From JAKITW01 sp041598875 (GTDB lineage: Bacteria; Desulfobacterota; Desulfobulbia; Desulfobulbales; BM004): a DNA stretch of 13,762 nucleotides. The stretch's first letter is position 1; each line of letters begins with the position of its first letter. Below are positions 6,853 to 13,575 of the stretch, in pieces. Location of the stretch: NCBI GenBank assembly GCA_041598875.1, contig JBFHXP010000068.1, forward strand, positions 1 to 13,762, in the 5' to 3' direction. Both the position numbers and the translations under genes were made by a program. The notes beneath the pieces are model-generated. The model saw nothing but the letters and a program-made list of their open reading frames with translations, did not search any database and was not told the DNA's origin.

Positions 6853-7719
6853 GTGAGAGGTGAGACGAAAAAAAACGAAAAAAATAGTAGATGCCTGGCG
6901 GCACAGCCAACATCGGTTAACTCTCAGTTACCGGAAGAAATAGAGGCGAAATATCATCGTCTCAAAGAGATCATCAGGAAGTATGGACAGGCGGCTGTGG
7001 CCTGTTCCGGTGGAGTTGACAGCACCCTGCTTCTGCGGGCGGCCAAAGATAGCCTGGGAGATGATAACGTCCTGGCTCTCCTGGCAGCTTCCCCGCTGCA
7101 AACCGCTGAAGAGACCAGGAGTGCGGAACTGATGATCAGTGAAGTCGGATGCCGCAAGAAAAAAATCACCTGGGACCCACTGGCCAGTCCCGAGATTGCC
7201 GCCAATCCGATTGATCGGTGCTATCACTGCAAAAAGGCGATCTATTCACTCTTCTGGCAGACGGCCCGGAAAGAATCAATTCCAACACTTCTTGATGGCT
7301 CCAATCTTGATGATCTCCGCGACTATCGACCTGGCCGAAAGGCAGTTCAGGAACTGAATGTACATACACCTCTCATAGAGGCCGGCCTGTTCAAGGAAGA
7401 GATCAGGCGGACCAGCCGTTATCTCGGCCTCTCCAACTGGGACAGACCATCTGCCTCATGCCTTGCCACCCGTGTTCCCGCCGGTCGCGAGTTGACCGGA
7501 GAACTCATCTCCCTTGTCGAGCGGTGCGAATCCCATGTTCATTCTCTTGGATATAGAGGATTCCGGGTTCGCCTGGCCAAAGATGAAGCCCTGATAGAGG
7601 TGGCTCCCGGAGATCTCCCGAGGCTTGTGTCCGGCCCGGATCGCGAATCAATACTACTTTTTTTTACCACCCGTGGAATTGGCCGGATTTCTGTTGATTT
7701 ACGGGGACGGAAGGGGTAG
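6853..7719 (+). CDS. larE: ATP-dependent sacrificial sulfur transferase LarE
   Basis: 288 residues from a GTG at 6853, the only usable start before the domain; the first ~26 residues are polar and not typical of the family, so the exact start is uncertain. The PP-loop ATP pyrophosphatase motif SGGVDS is at 52-57. NPIDRCYHCKKAIY (119-131) carries the LarE-type CxxC, and RPSASCLATRVPAG (198-211) holds Cys203, equivalent to the cysteine that gives up its sulfur in Lactobacillus LarE. The protein adenylates the carboxylates of a pyridinium precursor and installs sulfur to make the nickel-pincer nucleotide cofactor of lactate racemase-like enzymes. LarB, LarC and LarA are not in the window. With three cysteines in suitable places it might instead use an iron-sulfur cluster, as reported for some homologues; that is inference. 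GGTGAGACG occurs twice, 21 nt apart (6838 and 6859), around the start. Confidence 0.88.
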   Translation: MRGETKKNEKNSRCLAAQPTSVNSQLPEEIEAKYHRLKEIIRKYGQAAVACSGGVDSTLLLRAAKDSLGDDNVLALLAASPLQTAEETRSAELMISEVGCRKKKITWDPLASPEIAANPIDRCYHCKKAIYSLFWQTARKESIPTLLDGSNLDDLRDYRPGRKAVQELNVHTPLIEAGLFKEEIRRTSRYLGLSNWDRPSASCLATRVPAGRELTGELISLVERCESHVHSLGYRGFRVRLAKDEALIEVAPGDLPRLVSGPDRESILLFFTTRGIGRISVDLRGRKG

Positions 7720-7775
7720 GAAGAACTTCGCCTTGAATTTTTATTTAGTAATAACAGTATGTTGTGCTTGTTTGG

Positions 7776-7795
7776 CGAGCTATCAAAAAAGCTCG
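7776..7795. repeat. Small hairpin in the larE-HU gap
   Basis: CGAGCT (7776-7781) and AGCTCG (7790-7795) form a 6-bp stem with an A-rich loop. There is no T-run, so it is not a standard terminator. The 266-nt gap 7720-7985 holds this hairpin and the HU promoter and no gene. Confidence 0.3.
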
Positions 7796-7876
7796 TTATG
7801 GCAGGACTTTGGGAGGGAGACTACCCTGAAAGTACCTGCTGGCGCGGTTTTTTTTAAAAATAAGTCCATTTTTTGT

Positions 7877-7904
7877 TTGACAAGAGCCGATGAGTTGATT
7901 AAAC
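7877..7904 (+). promoter_or_regulatory. Candidate sigma-70 promoter for the HU gene
   Basis: A perfect -35 TTGACA (7877-7882), a 16-nt spacer and TTAAAC (7899-7904) as -10, preceded by an A/T-rich stretch (T8, then AAAAATAAG, then T6) that could act as an UP element. The leader to the HU start would be about 75 nt. Confidence 0.45.
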
Positions 7905-7985
7905 CGCGTTCTGAAAATACTGGTTTACCTTTCTGGATGGGGGTTTAGTAAGCAAAACAAACAACTGCAAGGAGGAGAAAGGAGT

Positions 7986-8261
7986 ATGAATAAGAGTCAA
8001 TTGGTTGAAAGCATGGCCGGTGCAGCTGGTATCAGTAAAGCTTCCGCAGAGAAAGCATTGAATGGAATGCTTGACGCTGTAACCAAATCTCTGAAAAAAG
8101 GTGACAAGGTAACACTTGTCGGATTTGGAACATTCTCCGTTGCGAAAAGGGCTGCCCGTTCCGGCAGAAATCCCCAGACCGGTAAAATCATCAAAATCAA
8201 GGCAAAGAAAGTCGCCAAATTCAAGGCTGGCACCAAACTTGCCACCGCAGTGAAGAAATAA
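7986..8261 (+). CDS. DNA-binding protein HU
   Basis: 91 residues, standard HU length. HU dimers bend and wrap DNA in the nucleoid without sequence specificity. The N-terminal MNKSQLVESMA helix and the signature GFGTFSVAKRAARSGRNPQTGK (about 47-68, including the DNA-intercalating RNPQTG arm with its Pro) are intact, with the lysine-rich C-terminus typical of HU. The ATG is preceded by AAGGAGGAGAAAGGAGT, giving two ribosome-site options. It has its own upstream promoter and a strong terminator 27 nt downstream, so it appears monocistronic. IHF is less likely given the N-terminus and the lysine-rich tail. Confidence 0.96.
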   Translation: MNKSQLVESMAGAAGISKASAEKALNGMLDAVTKSLKKGDKVTLVGFGTFSVAKRAARSGRNPQTGKIIKIKAKKVAKFKAGTKLATAVKK

Positions 8262-8287
8262 TATAGATTCACTGTAACAGGCCTTAT

Positions 8288-8340
8288 CCGGCAGGTGTTC
8301 TTCCGCTTCAGGTGGAAAATATACCTGCCGGTTTTTTTTT
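8288..8340 (+). terminator. Intrinsic terminator of the HU gene
   Basis: CCGGCAGGT (8288-8296) is perfectly complementary to ACCTGCCGG (8323-8331), with an additional inner TTCC/GGAA pairing, followed by nine Ts (8332-8340). This is a textbook Rho-independent terminator. Confidence 0.9.
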
Positions 8341-8341
8341 A

Positions 8342-8370
8342 TTGAAAACCTCCATGGGTCGGAGTAAAAA
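8342..8370 (+). promoter_or_regulatory. Promoter candidate for tRNA-Pro
   Basis: TTGAAA (8342-8347, five of six consensus bases), a 17-nt spacer and TAAAAA (8365-8370). Transcription would begin about 20 nt before the mature tRNA. It begins immediately after the HU terminator T-run, so the tRNA gene is an independent unit. Confidence 0.5.
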
Positions 8371-8396
8371 GGCACCTTCAAATAAGAAGTAGAGGT

Positions 8397-8473
8397 CGGG
8401 ACGTGGCTCAGTCTGGTAGAGCACAGCGTTCGGGACGCTGGGGTCGGAGGTTCGAATCCTCTCGTCCCGACCA
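8397..8473 (+). tRNA. tRNA-Pro(CGG)
   Basis: 77 nt including the encoded CCA. The acceptor arms CGGGACG (8397-8403) and CGTCCCG (8463-8469) pair perfectly, with discriminator A and CCA 8471-8473. The D-arm GCTC/GAGC, anticodon stem CAGCG/CGCTG with loop TTCGGGA (anticodon CGG, reading CCG proline codons) and T-arm GAGG-TTCGAAT-CCTC are all canonical. No prophage or integrase is visible beside it. Confidence 0.97.
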
Positions 8474-8520
8474 ATTATAATGTGAATTTTTTTTATTTTT
8501 TCACCGAGTGTGAACACTAG

Positions 8521-8568
8521 AAAAAGCAAGGGGGGCAGGATGTCGACATCCCGCCCCCCTTGCTTTTT
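8521..8568. terminator. 48-nt near-perfect palindrome, bidirectional terminator
   Basis: AAAAAGCAAGGGGGGC (8521-8536) is the exact complement of GCCCCCCTTGCTTTTT (8553-8568). The core 8538-8551 is itself palindromic (GGATGTCGACATCC), with a single A/C mismatch between arms and core. Each arm ends in five T on the exiting strand, so it can end the rightward tRNA transcript and the leftward cytochrome transcript (stop 40 nt away). An A/T-only tract with long T-runs just after the tRNA (8487-8500) may add to termination. Confidence 0.85.
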
Positions 8569-8607
8569 ATATCTTTTGGGGAACTTTATCTGGAAAAAGC
8601 AAGCGCC

Positions 8608-9447
8608 CTATTTGGTGTGGTCATCATGGCACTTGGCGCAGACCATTCTTCCCTGCTGGTTGTTTTCCGCACCGTTCGGCCCGTGGCATCCGAGACAGTA
8701 ACCTGTTTCGGCCGACACTCCCGGAGCTGAGGGCTTGAACTTCTTGTCCGCATAGTCATTCAGCATTGTCACTGTATGATACGCCACCTCACCAGCCACC
8801 TTGGCGCAGCGGTCTTTTCTCTCTTTTGATGAAATCTTTGTGCCAGCGGCCACGGTCCAGGTAGATACCGAGATATGGCACAGGGGCGAATCAGGCACCA
8901 CGCGAATCTGTTTTGGGAAATAGCAGATTGCATCAAAGCGTTCCGTGGGGAAATTAACGGAGGCGTACCAGTTGATCAGGTCTCCAACCATCACATTATG
9001 GGTGTTGTCCTTGTCCTTGGTGACGAGATTGATCAAGGCGGCGCAGGCGCCGATAGAACCGCAGAGCGTGCCCTGGCCCGCGTATCCGCCGGCGGCATGA
9101 TGGAACATGTCATCGGAAAGCATAGTGTAAGGAGCACCGATTTTTTCTTTCATAAGGCTGAGGACCCCCAGCCAGGCGCCACTGCCTCAGCCACCTTTCT
9201 CATGATAGAACTTGTATGCCCGTTTACCTGCTTCATCCGCATCGAGCTTGCTGTATTTCCACGGAAGGGGAGGTGCGGCAGCTGGATCGGCGGCAACTGC
9301 ATCCCTCCCGCTGATCAGGCTGCCACCGGCCACAACCAGCAGCCCCCCGGCTGCGGCTGCACCGGCAGTATTTAAAAAATTTCTCCTGGAAAGTTTTTCA
9401 GGCTCTCCATCGTGTACGCTTCCTTTCCTGGGTGGGTGCTTGTCCAT
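8608..9447 (-). CDS. Split-Soret-type dihaem cytochrome c with apparent selenocysteine (TGA at codon 87)
   Basis: 279 codons if the in-frame TGA at 9187-9189 is read as selenocysteine. The ATG at 9447 has a strong AGGAGG site 6 nt upstream. A twin-arginine signal (SRRNFLN at 20-26, then an Ala/Gly/Val-rich segment, probable AVA cleavage near 52) exports it to the periplasm. The body matches the split-Soret / C_GCAxxG_C_C redox family: YKFYHEKGG-U87-GSGAW sits where relatives carry a cysteine, followed by GGYAGQGTLCGSIGAC (Cys129, Cys135), Cys175, and PLCHISVSTW (Cys190). Two c-type haem sites follow at the C-terminus, CLGCH (251-255) and CAKCH (270-274). Split-Soret cytochromes of Desulfovibrio are dimers with two haems per subunit and an extra iron centre; the Sec would lie in that cysteine-rich part. 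A SECIS-like hairpin directly follows the TGA. Read conventionally, the gene would split at the TGA into a signal stub and a haem domain from the ATG at 9153. Alternatives are a nonsense mutation or a sequencing error. Confidence 0.82.
9156..9189 (-). promoter_or_regulatory. Putative bacterial SECIS element at the Sec codon
   Basis: Reading the minus strand from the TGA, 13 nt are followed by GGCTG (9173-9169), the loop GGGGTCCT (9168-9161) and CAGCC (9160-9156), a 5-bp GC-rich apical stem. The loop begins 18 nt after the TGA and contains GGT, the feature and spacing known for the E. coli fdhF SECIS bound by SelB. No other explanation for a stable hairpin inside the coding sequence at this place is apparent. 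Confidence 0.65.
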
Positions 9448-9692
9448 CTCTTTCCTCCTGTGATTGATTTCATGGATCGGGATCCGTATACCGCAAAGTA
9501 TAGAGACCTTGTTGCCGTTGACCGTGTCATTGCCCAAAAAAATGAAACCACCGTGCGTTTCATAGTGCGAACCACTGGAGATGCTCAGATTTTGCTTCCC
9601 GTAACGATTTGTCCCCCCCTGGCGAAATTCATGCGGAAAGCAGCCCAGCCGCGGTTTCCGCATCTTTCCCTTCCGAGACAGAATCCAGACAA

Positions 9693-9720
9693 ATAATATA
9701 CGAACTGATTCCGGTTGTAA
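9693..9720 (-). promoter_or_regulatory. Weak promoter candidate upstream of the cytochrome gene
   Basis: On the minus strand TTACAA (9720-9715), 16 nt, then TATTAT (9698-9693). The -10 is good and the -35 poor. It would give a leader of about 240 nt before the cytochrome ATG. A small hairpin CTGCG-N9-CGCAG (9726-9744) lies just upstream. I see no convincing gene on either strand in 9448-9925. Confidence 0.25.
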
Positions 9721-9823
9721 CCCCACTGCGACAAAATGCCGCAGATGATTGCCAGGTAAAATTAAAGATGAAACTGAACTGTTCCGTTTTAAAGGAGAGT
9801 TGGCATGGTACTGTTGGGGGTAT

Positions 9824-9859
9824 CCTTGCAGGGCCGTGTGTTCACACCGCCCTGCAAGG
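9824..9859. repeat. 36-nt palindrome between cytochrome and LD-carboxypeptidase genes
   Basis: CCTTGCAGGGC (9824-9834) is perfectly complementary to GCCCTGCAAGG (9849-9859). The centre continues to pair (GTGTG/CACAC around TT) apart from one C/C mismatch. There is no T-run on either side, so it is not a typical terminator. It lies 67 nt beyond the LD-carboxypeptidase stop in that transcript's direction, and could be an RNA-stabilising 3' hairpin, a REP-like element or a protein-binding palindrome. Confidence 0.6.
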
Positions 9860-9925
9860 CAACGGGCCACGGTAATAGACCTTATACTGTGCGCCGGGCT
9901 TACGAAGAGGGGATGAGGAGAGGGA

Positions 9926-10897
9926 TCAGAAGATCCGCGTGCTGGGGCCGGTCAGGTGAAGAATGCCGGCGGAGGAATCAAGTTCCACGGGCAGGCCCAC
10001 CGGCAGGGTTCTGTTTTCAGGGCCATGGCCAATGGGAAAATTCCCCCAGATCGGTATTCCTGATTCGCCGAAGAGATCGAGTATTCTCTGCCACACTGGT
10101 TCATCAGTCTTTATTTCGCCGGAATCATCGCTCAGATCAGCGGTAAATGAACCGAGGATAAGGCCATTTATCGTGTCGAAGCGGCCGGCAAGTTTTATCT
10201 GGGTAAGAATCCTGTCTATGCGGTATGGCGCCTCGCCAACGTCTTCAAGAAAGAGAATGCTTCCATCAAGAGGCGGTTCAAAGGGGGTGGCCAGCAGATG
10301 GGTCAGCGTTGTCAGGTTTCCACCCATCAATATGCCCTGGGCCTTGCCCCGCCCTGCGAGAATTTCCAGGTTCCCCGGTTTTATGGTGTGTTCCATCCGG
10401 CCGGTCACCGTGTTGTAAAAAGAATCAATGGTCCTGCTGTCACACCGTGACAGGGTGGTGAGAACCGGTCCGTGCATGGTGACAAGCCCGGTTTGCGAGG
10501 TAATGTAATTGAGAAGAACGGTGATATCGCTGAAACCGACAAATAACTTGGGTGAGTGACGGATAAGATCAAGATCAAGATGCTCAAGTATCCTCATGCA
10601 TCCGTAACCGCCCCGCACCGCCATTAATCCATTGACTTCAGGGTCCGCCCAGAGGATATGCAGTTCATCCGCACGGTCCGCATCGCAGCCAGCCAGATAG
10701 TCTGAGCCGGCTGCAAGGGGATCCCGGGCAAACTTGACCTTGAACCCCATATCCTTCAGGAGGCGTATCCCGGAGAGGAAATGGGTCTCATTCTGCACCG
10801 GTCCGGCCGGCATGACAAGGCCGATTGTATCGCCTCTTTTCAGGGCAGGGGCAAGAAGGGGCGCGATCATCGGTTCAGGCCGGGGTGTTTTCTTCAT
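9926..10897 (-). CDS. LD-carboxypeptidase (peptidase family S66, LdcA-like)
   Basis: 323 residues, normal for S66. The enzyme removes the terminal D-Ala from tetrapeptides during peptidoglycan recycling (or from related L,D bonds), in the cytoplasm; no signal peptide is visible. The Ser-Glu-His triad is present: Ser123 in LFVGFSDITVLLN, Glu218 in ILFLEDVGEAPYRIDR, and His291 in FPIGHGPEN. Other family blocks are RGDTIGLVMPAGPV (21-34), MAVRGGYGCMRIL (92-104) and GILMGGNLTTLTHLL (188-202). The ATG at 10897 overlaps the coaX stop by 23 nt and lacks a clear ribosome site, implying coupling to coaX; an internal ATG at 10870 is an alternative with no better site. It is the last gene of the leftward ygiQ-coaX cluster. 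Confidence 0.93.
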   Translation of the reverse strand: MKKTPRPEPMIAPLLAPALKRGDTIGLVMPAGPVQNETHFLSGIRLLKDMGFKVKFARDPLAAGSDYLAGCDADRADELHILWADPEVNGLMAVRGGYGCMRILEHLDLDLIRHSPKLFVGFSDITVLLNYITSQTGLVTMHGPVLTTLSRCDSRTIDSFYNTVTGRMEHTIKPGNLEILAGRGKAQGILMGGNLTTLTHLLATPFEPPLDGSILFLEDVGEAPYRIDRILTQIKLAGRFDTINGLILGSFTADLSDDSGEIKTDEPVWQRILDLFGESGIPIWGNFPIGHGPENRTLPVGLPVELDSSAGILHLTGPSTRIF

Positions 10898-11669
10898 ACA
10901 GGAGCTGCAAACCTTTCAGGGTAAGCATGCAATCCGTATGAAGGATGGAGTCGGCATAGGGGGCAATGATCTCGGCCATGCCGCCGGTTGCGATCACGAC
11001 CGGGTCTTCGGGCAGGTACTCTTTTTTGATTCTGCGGACAAGACCGTCCACCAGAGAGCCATAACCGAACAGCAGCCCGCTTTTGATCGCATCCACGGTA
11101 TTGCCCCCTATGACCTGGGCAGGCGGTGTTGAAATATCCACCCGGGGAAGCTTGGCGGTATTGCTTGAAAGGGCGTCAAGGGAGATGGCGATACCCGGGA
11201 CAATGACACCGCCCAGGTATTCGTTGGCAGAGGAGACGCAGTCAAAGGTGATGGCCGTGCCGAAATCAACGACAATAACGGCCTGCCTGAAACGGGTAAA
11301 CGCCGCCACCGCGTTTACAATGCGGTCGGCGCCGACCTCGGCGGGGTGATCTGTCTTTATCTCCATGCCGCATTTTGAAATTGTTTTGTCAACCACCACC
11401 AGGGGCCATTTTCGAGCCTTGCAGAAATCCCGCCAGGCAAGAAGCTGGGTGGGAACCACGCTGGCGAGAATGGCTGCCGAGATATCGGTAAAGTGAAGGC
11501 CCTGCATGGTAAGAAAGGTGTGGAAGCAGGCAGCCAGTTCGTCAGCGGTTTTCTTGCGGTCGGTTTTTAATCGCCAGTGCCAGAGAAGTTCCTGTTTACG
11601 GAAAATACCGCATACGGTGTGGGAGTTGCCCACGTCTATGGCCAGCAGTACTTTTTCGGTTGTGCTCAC
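10875..11669 (-). CDS. coaX: Type III pantothenate kinase CoaX
   Basis: 264 residues from the GTG at 11669, preceded by AAAGAGG (5 nt spacing) and giving the family-typical start STTEKVLLAIDVGNSHT. An upstream in-frame ATG at 11762 would add 31 residues without family character. CoaX phosphorylates pantothenate, the first committed step of coenzyme A synthesis; it is insensitive to feedback by CoA and commonly needs a monovalent cation. ASKHA motifs: the DVGNSHT phosphate loop, HPAEVGADRIVNAVAAF (pantothenate site), VVDFGTAITFD and GGVIVPGI. The ribosome site lies between AAAAG and CTTTT, which could pair weakly around it. In the leader, ACGGTCG and CGACCGT (11698-11725) form an inverted repeat of unknown role. 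Confidence 0.95.
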   Translation of the reverse strand: MSTTEKVLLAIDVGNSHTVCGIFRKQELLWHWRLKTDRKKTADELAACFHTFLTMQGLHFTDISAAILASVVPTQLLAWRDFCKARKWPLVVVDKTISKCGMEIKTDHPAEVGADRIVNAVAAFTRFRQAVIVVDFGTAITFDCVSSANEYLGGVIVPGIAISLDALSSNTAKLPRVDISTPPAQVIGGNTVDAIKSGLLFGYGSLVDGLVRRIKKEYLPEDPVVIATGGMAEIIAPYADSILHTDCMLTLKGLQLLYEENTPA

Positions 11670-11697
11670 AAAAGCCTCTTTTATATGAATGTGATAT

Positions 11698-11725
11698 ACG
11701 GTCGGATCTGCGGGCGGACGACCGT
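11698..11725. repeat. Inverted repeat in the ygiQ-coaX gap
   Basis: ACGGTCG (11698-11704) and CGACCGT (11719-11725) with a 14-nt loop. It lies about 30 nt upstream of the coaX GTG in the 116-nt gap and has no T-run. It may be a leader hairpin or a binding site for a regulator; nothing in the sequence decides between these. Confidence 0.35.
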
Positions 11726-11785
11726 TTGAAACAATCGGGAATACATCCCCTGATCGGCACACTTGTCCACAAACCCCGGTTCATT

Positions 11786-13561
11786 TCAATATTTTTTTAA
11801 ATTTTTTCTGTTTCTGACGATCGTTTTACCTGATTTTTTTTTAAGATCAGGAATTATTTTCTCAAAAACCAGCCGCTGGGCTGCCCTTTCCCCCTGGTTT
11901 CGGGCCACATGAATTTTTTTCAAGGTATCCCGGTCGCAGCCGCTGACGTACATGGCCGTGGACAGGGTCCCCGGGGTGGGAGTGAAATCCTGAAATTTTC
12001 GGATCTCAAGGCCCAGCCTGCGGACCTCGGTCGCGGCTTTTTCCATATCCGACACCGCGCATCCGGGATGGGCAGAGATAAAATAGGGGGTGAAGCGGAT
12101 ATCGATCTTCAGCTCTTTTCCGATTTCCCGGCATTGGATCAAAAACCGTTCGAGCAGATCAGGGTGATGTTTGTGCATCAGACGGAGCACCGATTCCGAG
12201 GTATGTTCCGGCGCGATTTTGAGCGCTCCTGGGGTGTGGCGCTGGAGAATGCGGGCCAGGAGACGAGGGGTCTTCAGCAGGATCTCCATCCGCAGGCCGG
12301 ATGAAATATAGAGATGTTTGACCCGGTCACTCTTCTCGGCCTGCTCGAGAAGGTGCAAAAAAACATCTTCATCGATTTTCAGGCTGGGGCAGAGCTTTGG
12401 AAAAAGGCAGTCGCGCCGGGTGCATTTCCTGGTCTGAGAACATGCGGTGCCGAACATATTGGCCGTGGGCCCGCCCAGATCGCTGATTGTGCCGGTAAAA
12501 TCAGGCAGCCTGCTGATTTTTTCAATCTCCGCGAGAACTGACCGGCTGCTTCTCCGGGTGACAACAGCACCCTGGTGCCGGGTTATGGCACAGTATGAGC
12601 AATTACCGTAACACCCCCGGACAATGGTCACCGAATGCCGGATCATCCTGTATGCCGGGATGTCACCGCTGGACGGATGGGGGGCATAGGCAAAGGGCAG
12701 GGTGTAGAGCAGATCCATCTCATCGGTGGAAAGTGGCGCATGAGCAGGGTTCTGCACCACCCAGGCCGCCTGCTGAAACTGGCGGACCGGGGTCTCGTCG
12801 GCGGCGCGGCTGTGGCGGTCAAGGGTGAGTTCCGCCTCCAGGAATTTTTTCGGATCAGCCTTGATTTCTACCCATGAGGAGAGCGTTACAAAGGTTTGCT
12901 CCCCACAGCAAGAGGCCATCTCCCGGTCGCTGAGGCGGAGGCAGGTTCCGGGAATTCCAGTCAGCTCTTTTCCGCTGGAAATTCTACGGGCAATATCAAC
13001 CACGGCCCGCTCTCCCATGCCATAGACAAGAATATCCGCCTTGGCGTCGGTGAGCACCGAGCCGCGAAGGCTTTTCTGCTGGTAATCGAAATGGACAAAC
13101 CGGCGGAGAGACGCCTCGATTCCCCCCAGAACCACCACGGTATCGGCAAAGGCCTGGCGGGCAAGCCCTGCATACCGGATAACCGCCCGGTCCGGTCTTC
13201 TTCTTGATTTTTTCTCGGCTACATGGCCGAAATAGGGCGAACCGTTCGGGGAAAAATCATCCTGGTCGCGGACCCGGCTGTTTCCTGAATAATTGGCAAC
13301 TATTGAATCAAGGTTGCCGGCGGAAATCCCGAAAAAAAGGTTTGGCCTGCCGAACCGGGTAAAATCTTTTGGCCCGTCATGGCGGGGTTGGGCCAGGATC
13401 GCCACCCGGAATCCGTGAAACTCAAGCCAGCGACCGATCAGGGCTACGCCAAAGGAAGGATGATCAACATAGGCATCACCGGTAACCAGAATGATGTCCA
13501 CCGAATCCCAGCCTCGGGCGTGAATTTCCTCAAGAGTGGTCGGCAGAAATTTTTCGGACAT
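11786..13561 (-). CDS. YgiQ family radical SAM protein
   Basis: 591 residues. The N-terminal YgiQ domain (about 5-290: WDSVDIILVTGDAYVDHPSFG, LFFGISAGNLDSIVANY, VVLGGIEASLRRFVHFDYQ, DILVYGMGERAVVDIA) is followed by a radical-SAM core with the cluster ligands GCYGNCSYC (Cys317, Cys321, Cys324; spacing CX3CX2C). A second cysteine group, Cys374, Cys380, Cys385 and Cys391 (ACSQTRKCTRRDCLF...LC), could hold an auxiliary cluster. The C-terminus is shorter than E. coli YgiQ (about 739 residues), lacking most of its final domain; shorter versions are common outside enterobacteria. Its substrate is not established. The ATG at 13561 is preceded by AAGGG. It is the first gene of the leftward cluster, and a repeat-like sequence begins about 20 nt upstream of the start. 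Confidence 0.93.
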   Translation of the reverse strand: MSEKFLPTTLEEIHARGWDSVDIILVTGDAYVDHPSFGVALIGRWLEFHGFRVAILAQPRHDGPKDFTRFGRPNLFFGISAGNLDSIVANYSGNSRVRDQDDFSPNGSPYFGHVAEKKSRRRPDRAVIRYAGLARQAFADTVVVLGGIEASLRRFVHFDYQQKSLRGSVLTDAKADILVYGMGERAVVDIARRISSGKELTGIPGTCLRLSDREMASCCGEQTFVTLSSWVEIKADPKKFLEAELTLDRHSRAADETPVRQFQQAAWVVQNPAHAPLSTDEMDLLYTLPFAYAPHPSSGDIPAYRMIRHSVTIVRGCYGNCSYCAITRHQGAVVTRRSSRSVLAEIEKISRLPDFTGTISDLGGPTANMFGTACSQTRKCTRRDCLFPKLCPSLKIDEDVFLHLLEQAEKSDRVKHLYISSGLRMEILLKTPRLLARILQRHTPGALKIAPEHTSESVLRLMHKHHPDLLERFLIQCREIGKELKIDIRFTPYFISAHPGCAVSDMEKAATEVRRLGLEIRKFQDFTPTPGTLSTAMYVSGCDRDTLKKIHVARNQGERAAQRLVFEKIIPDLKKKSGKTIVRNRKNLKKY

Positions 13562-13575
13562 GACCCTTGGTACCT

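Noticed and set aside
7899..8474. 191-residue minus-strand frame across HU, the HU terminator and the tRNA
   Set aside because: It reads antisense through a tRNA gene, a terminator and HU. Strings such as VGTRGFEPPTPASRTL are the familiar artefact of translating a tRNA backwards.
8608..9153. Separate gene starting at the internal ATG 9153 (haem domain only)
   Set aside because: This ATG has no ribosome site and would give a c-type cytochrome without an export signal. The in-frame upstream part supplies both and matches the family, so one TGA-containing gene is the better reading.
9187..9870. Long N-terminal extension of the cytochrome frame up to 9870
   Set aside because: The frame is open but the extra ~140 residues are low in coding character and run through the palindrome at 9824-9859. 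The ATG at 9447 with AGGAGG and the Tat signal is the convincing start.
9805..10146. Plus-strand frame starting at ATG 9805 with a fair ribosome site (AAAGGAG)
   Set aside because: Its first part is simply the translation of the 9824-9859 palindrome and the rest is antisense to the LD-carboxypeptidase. No family resemblance.
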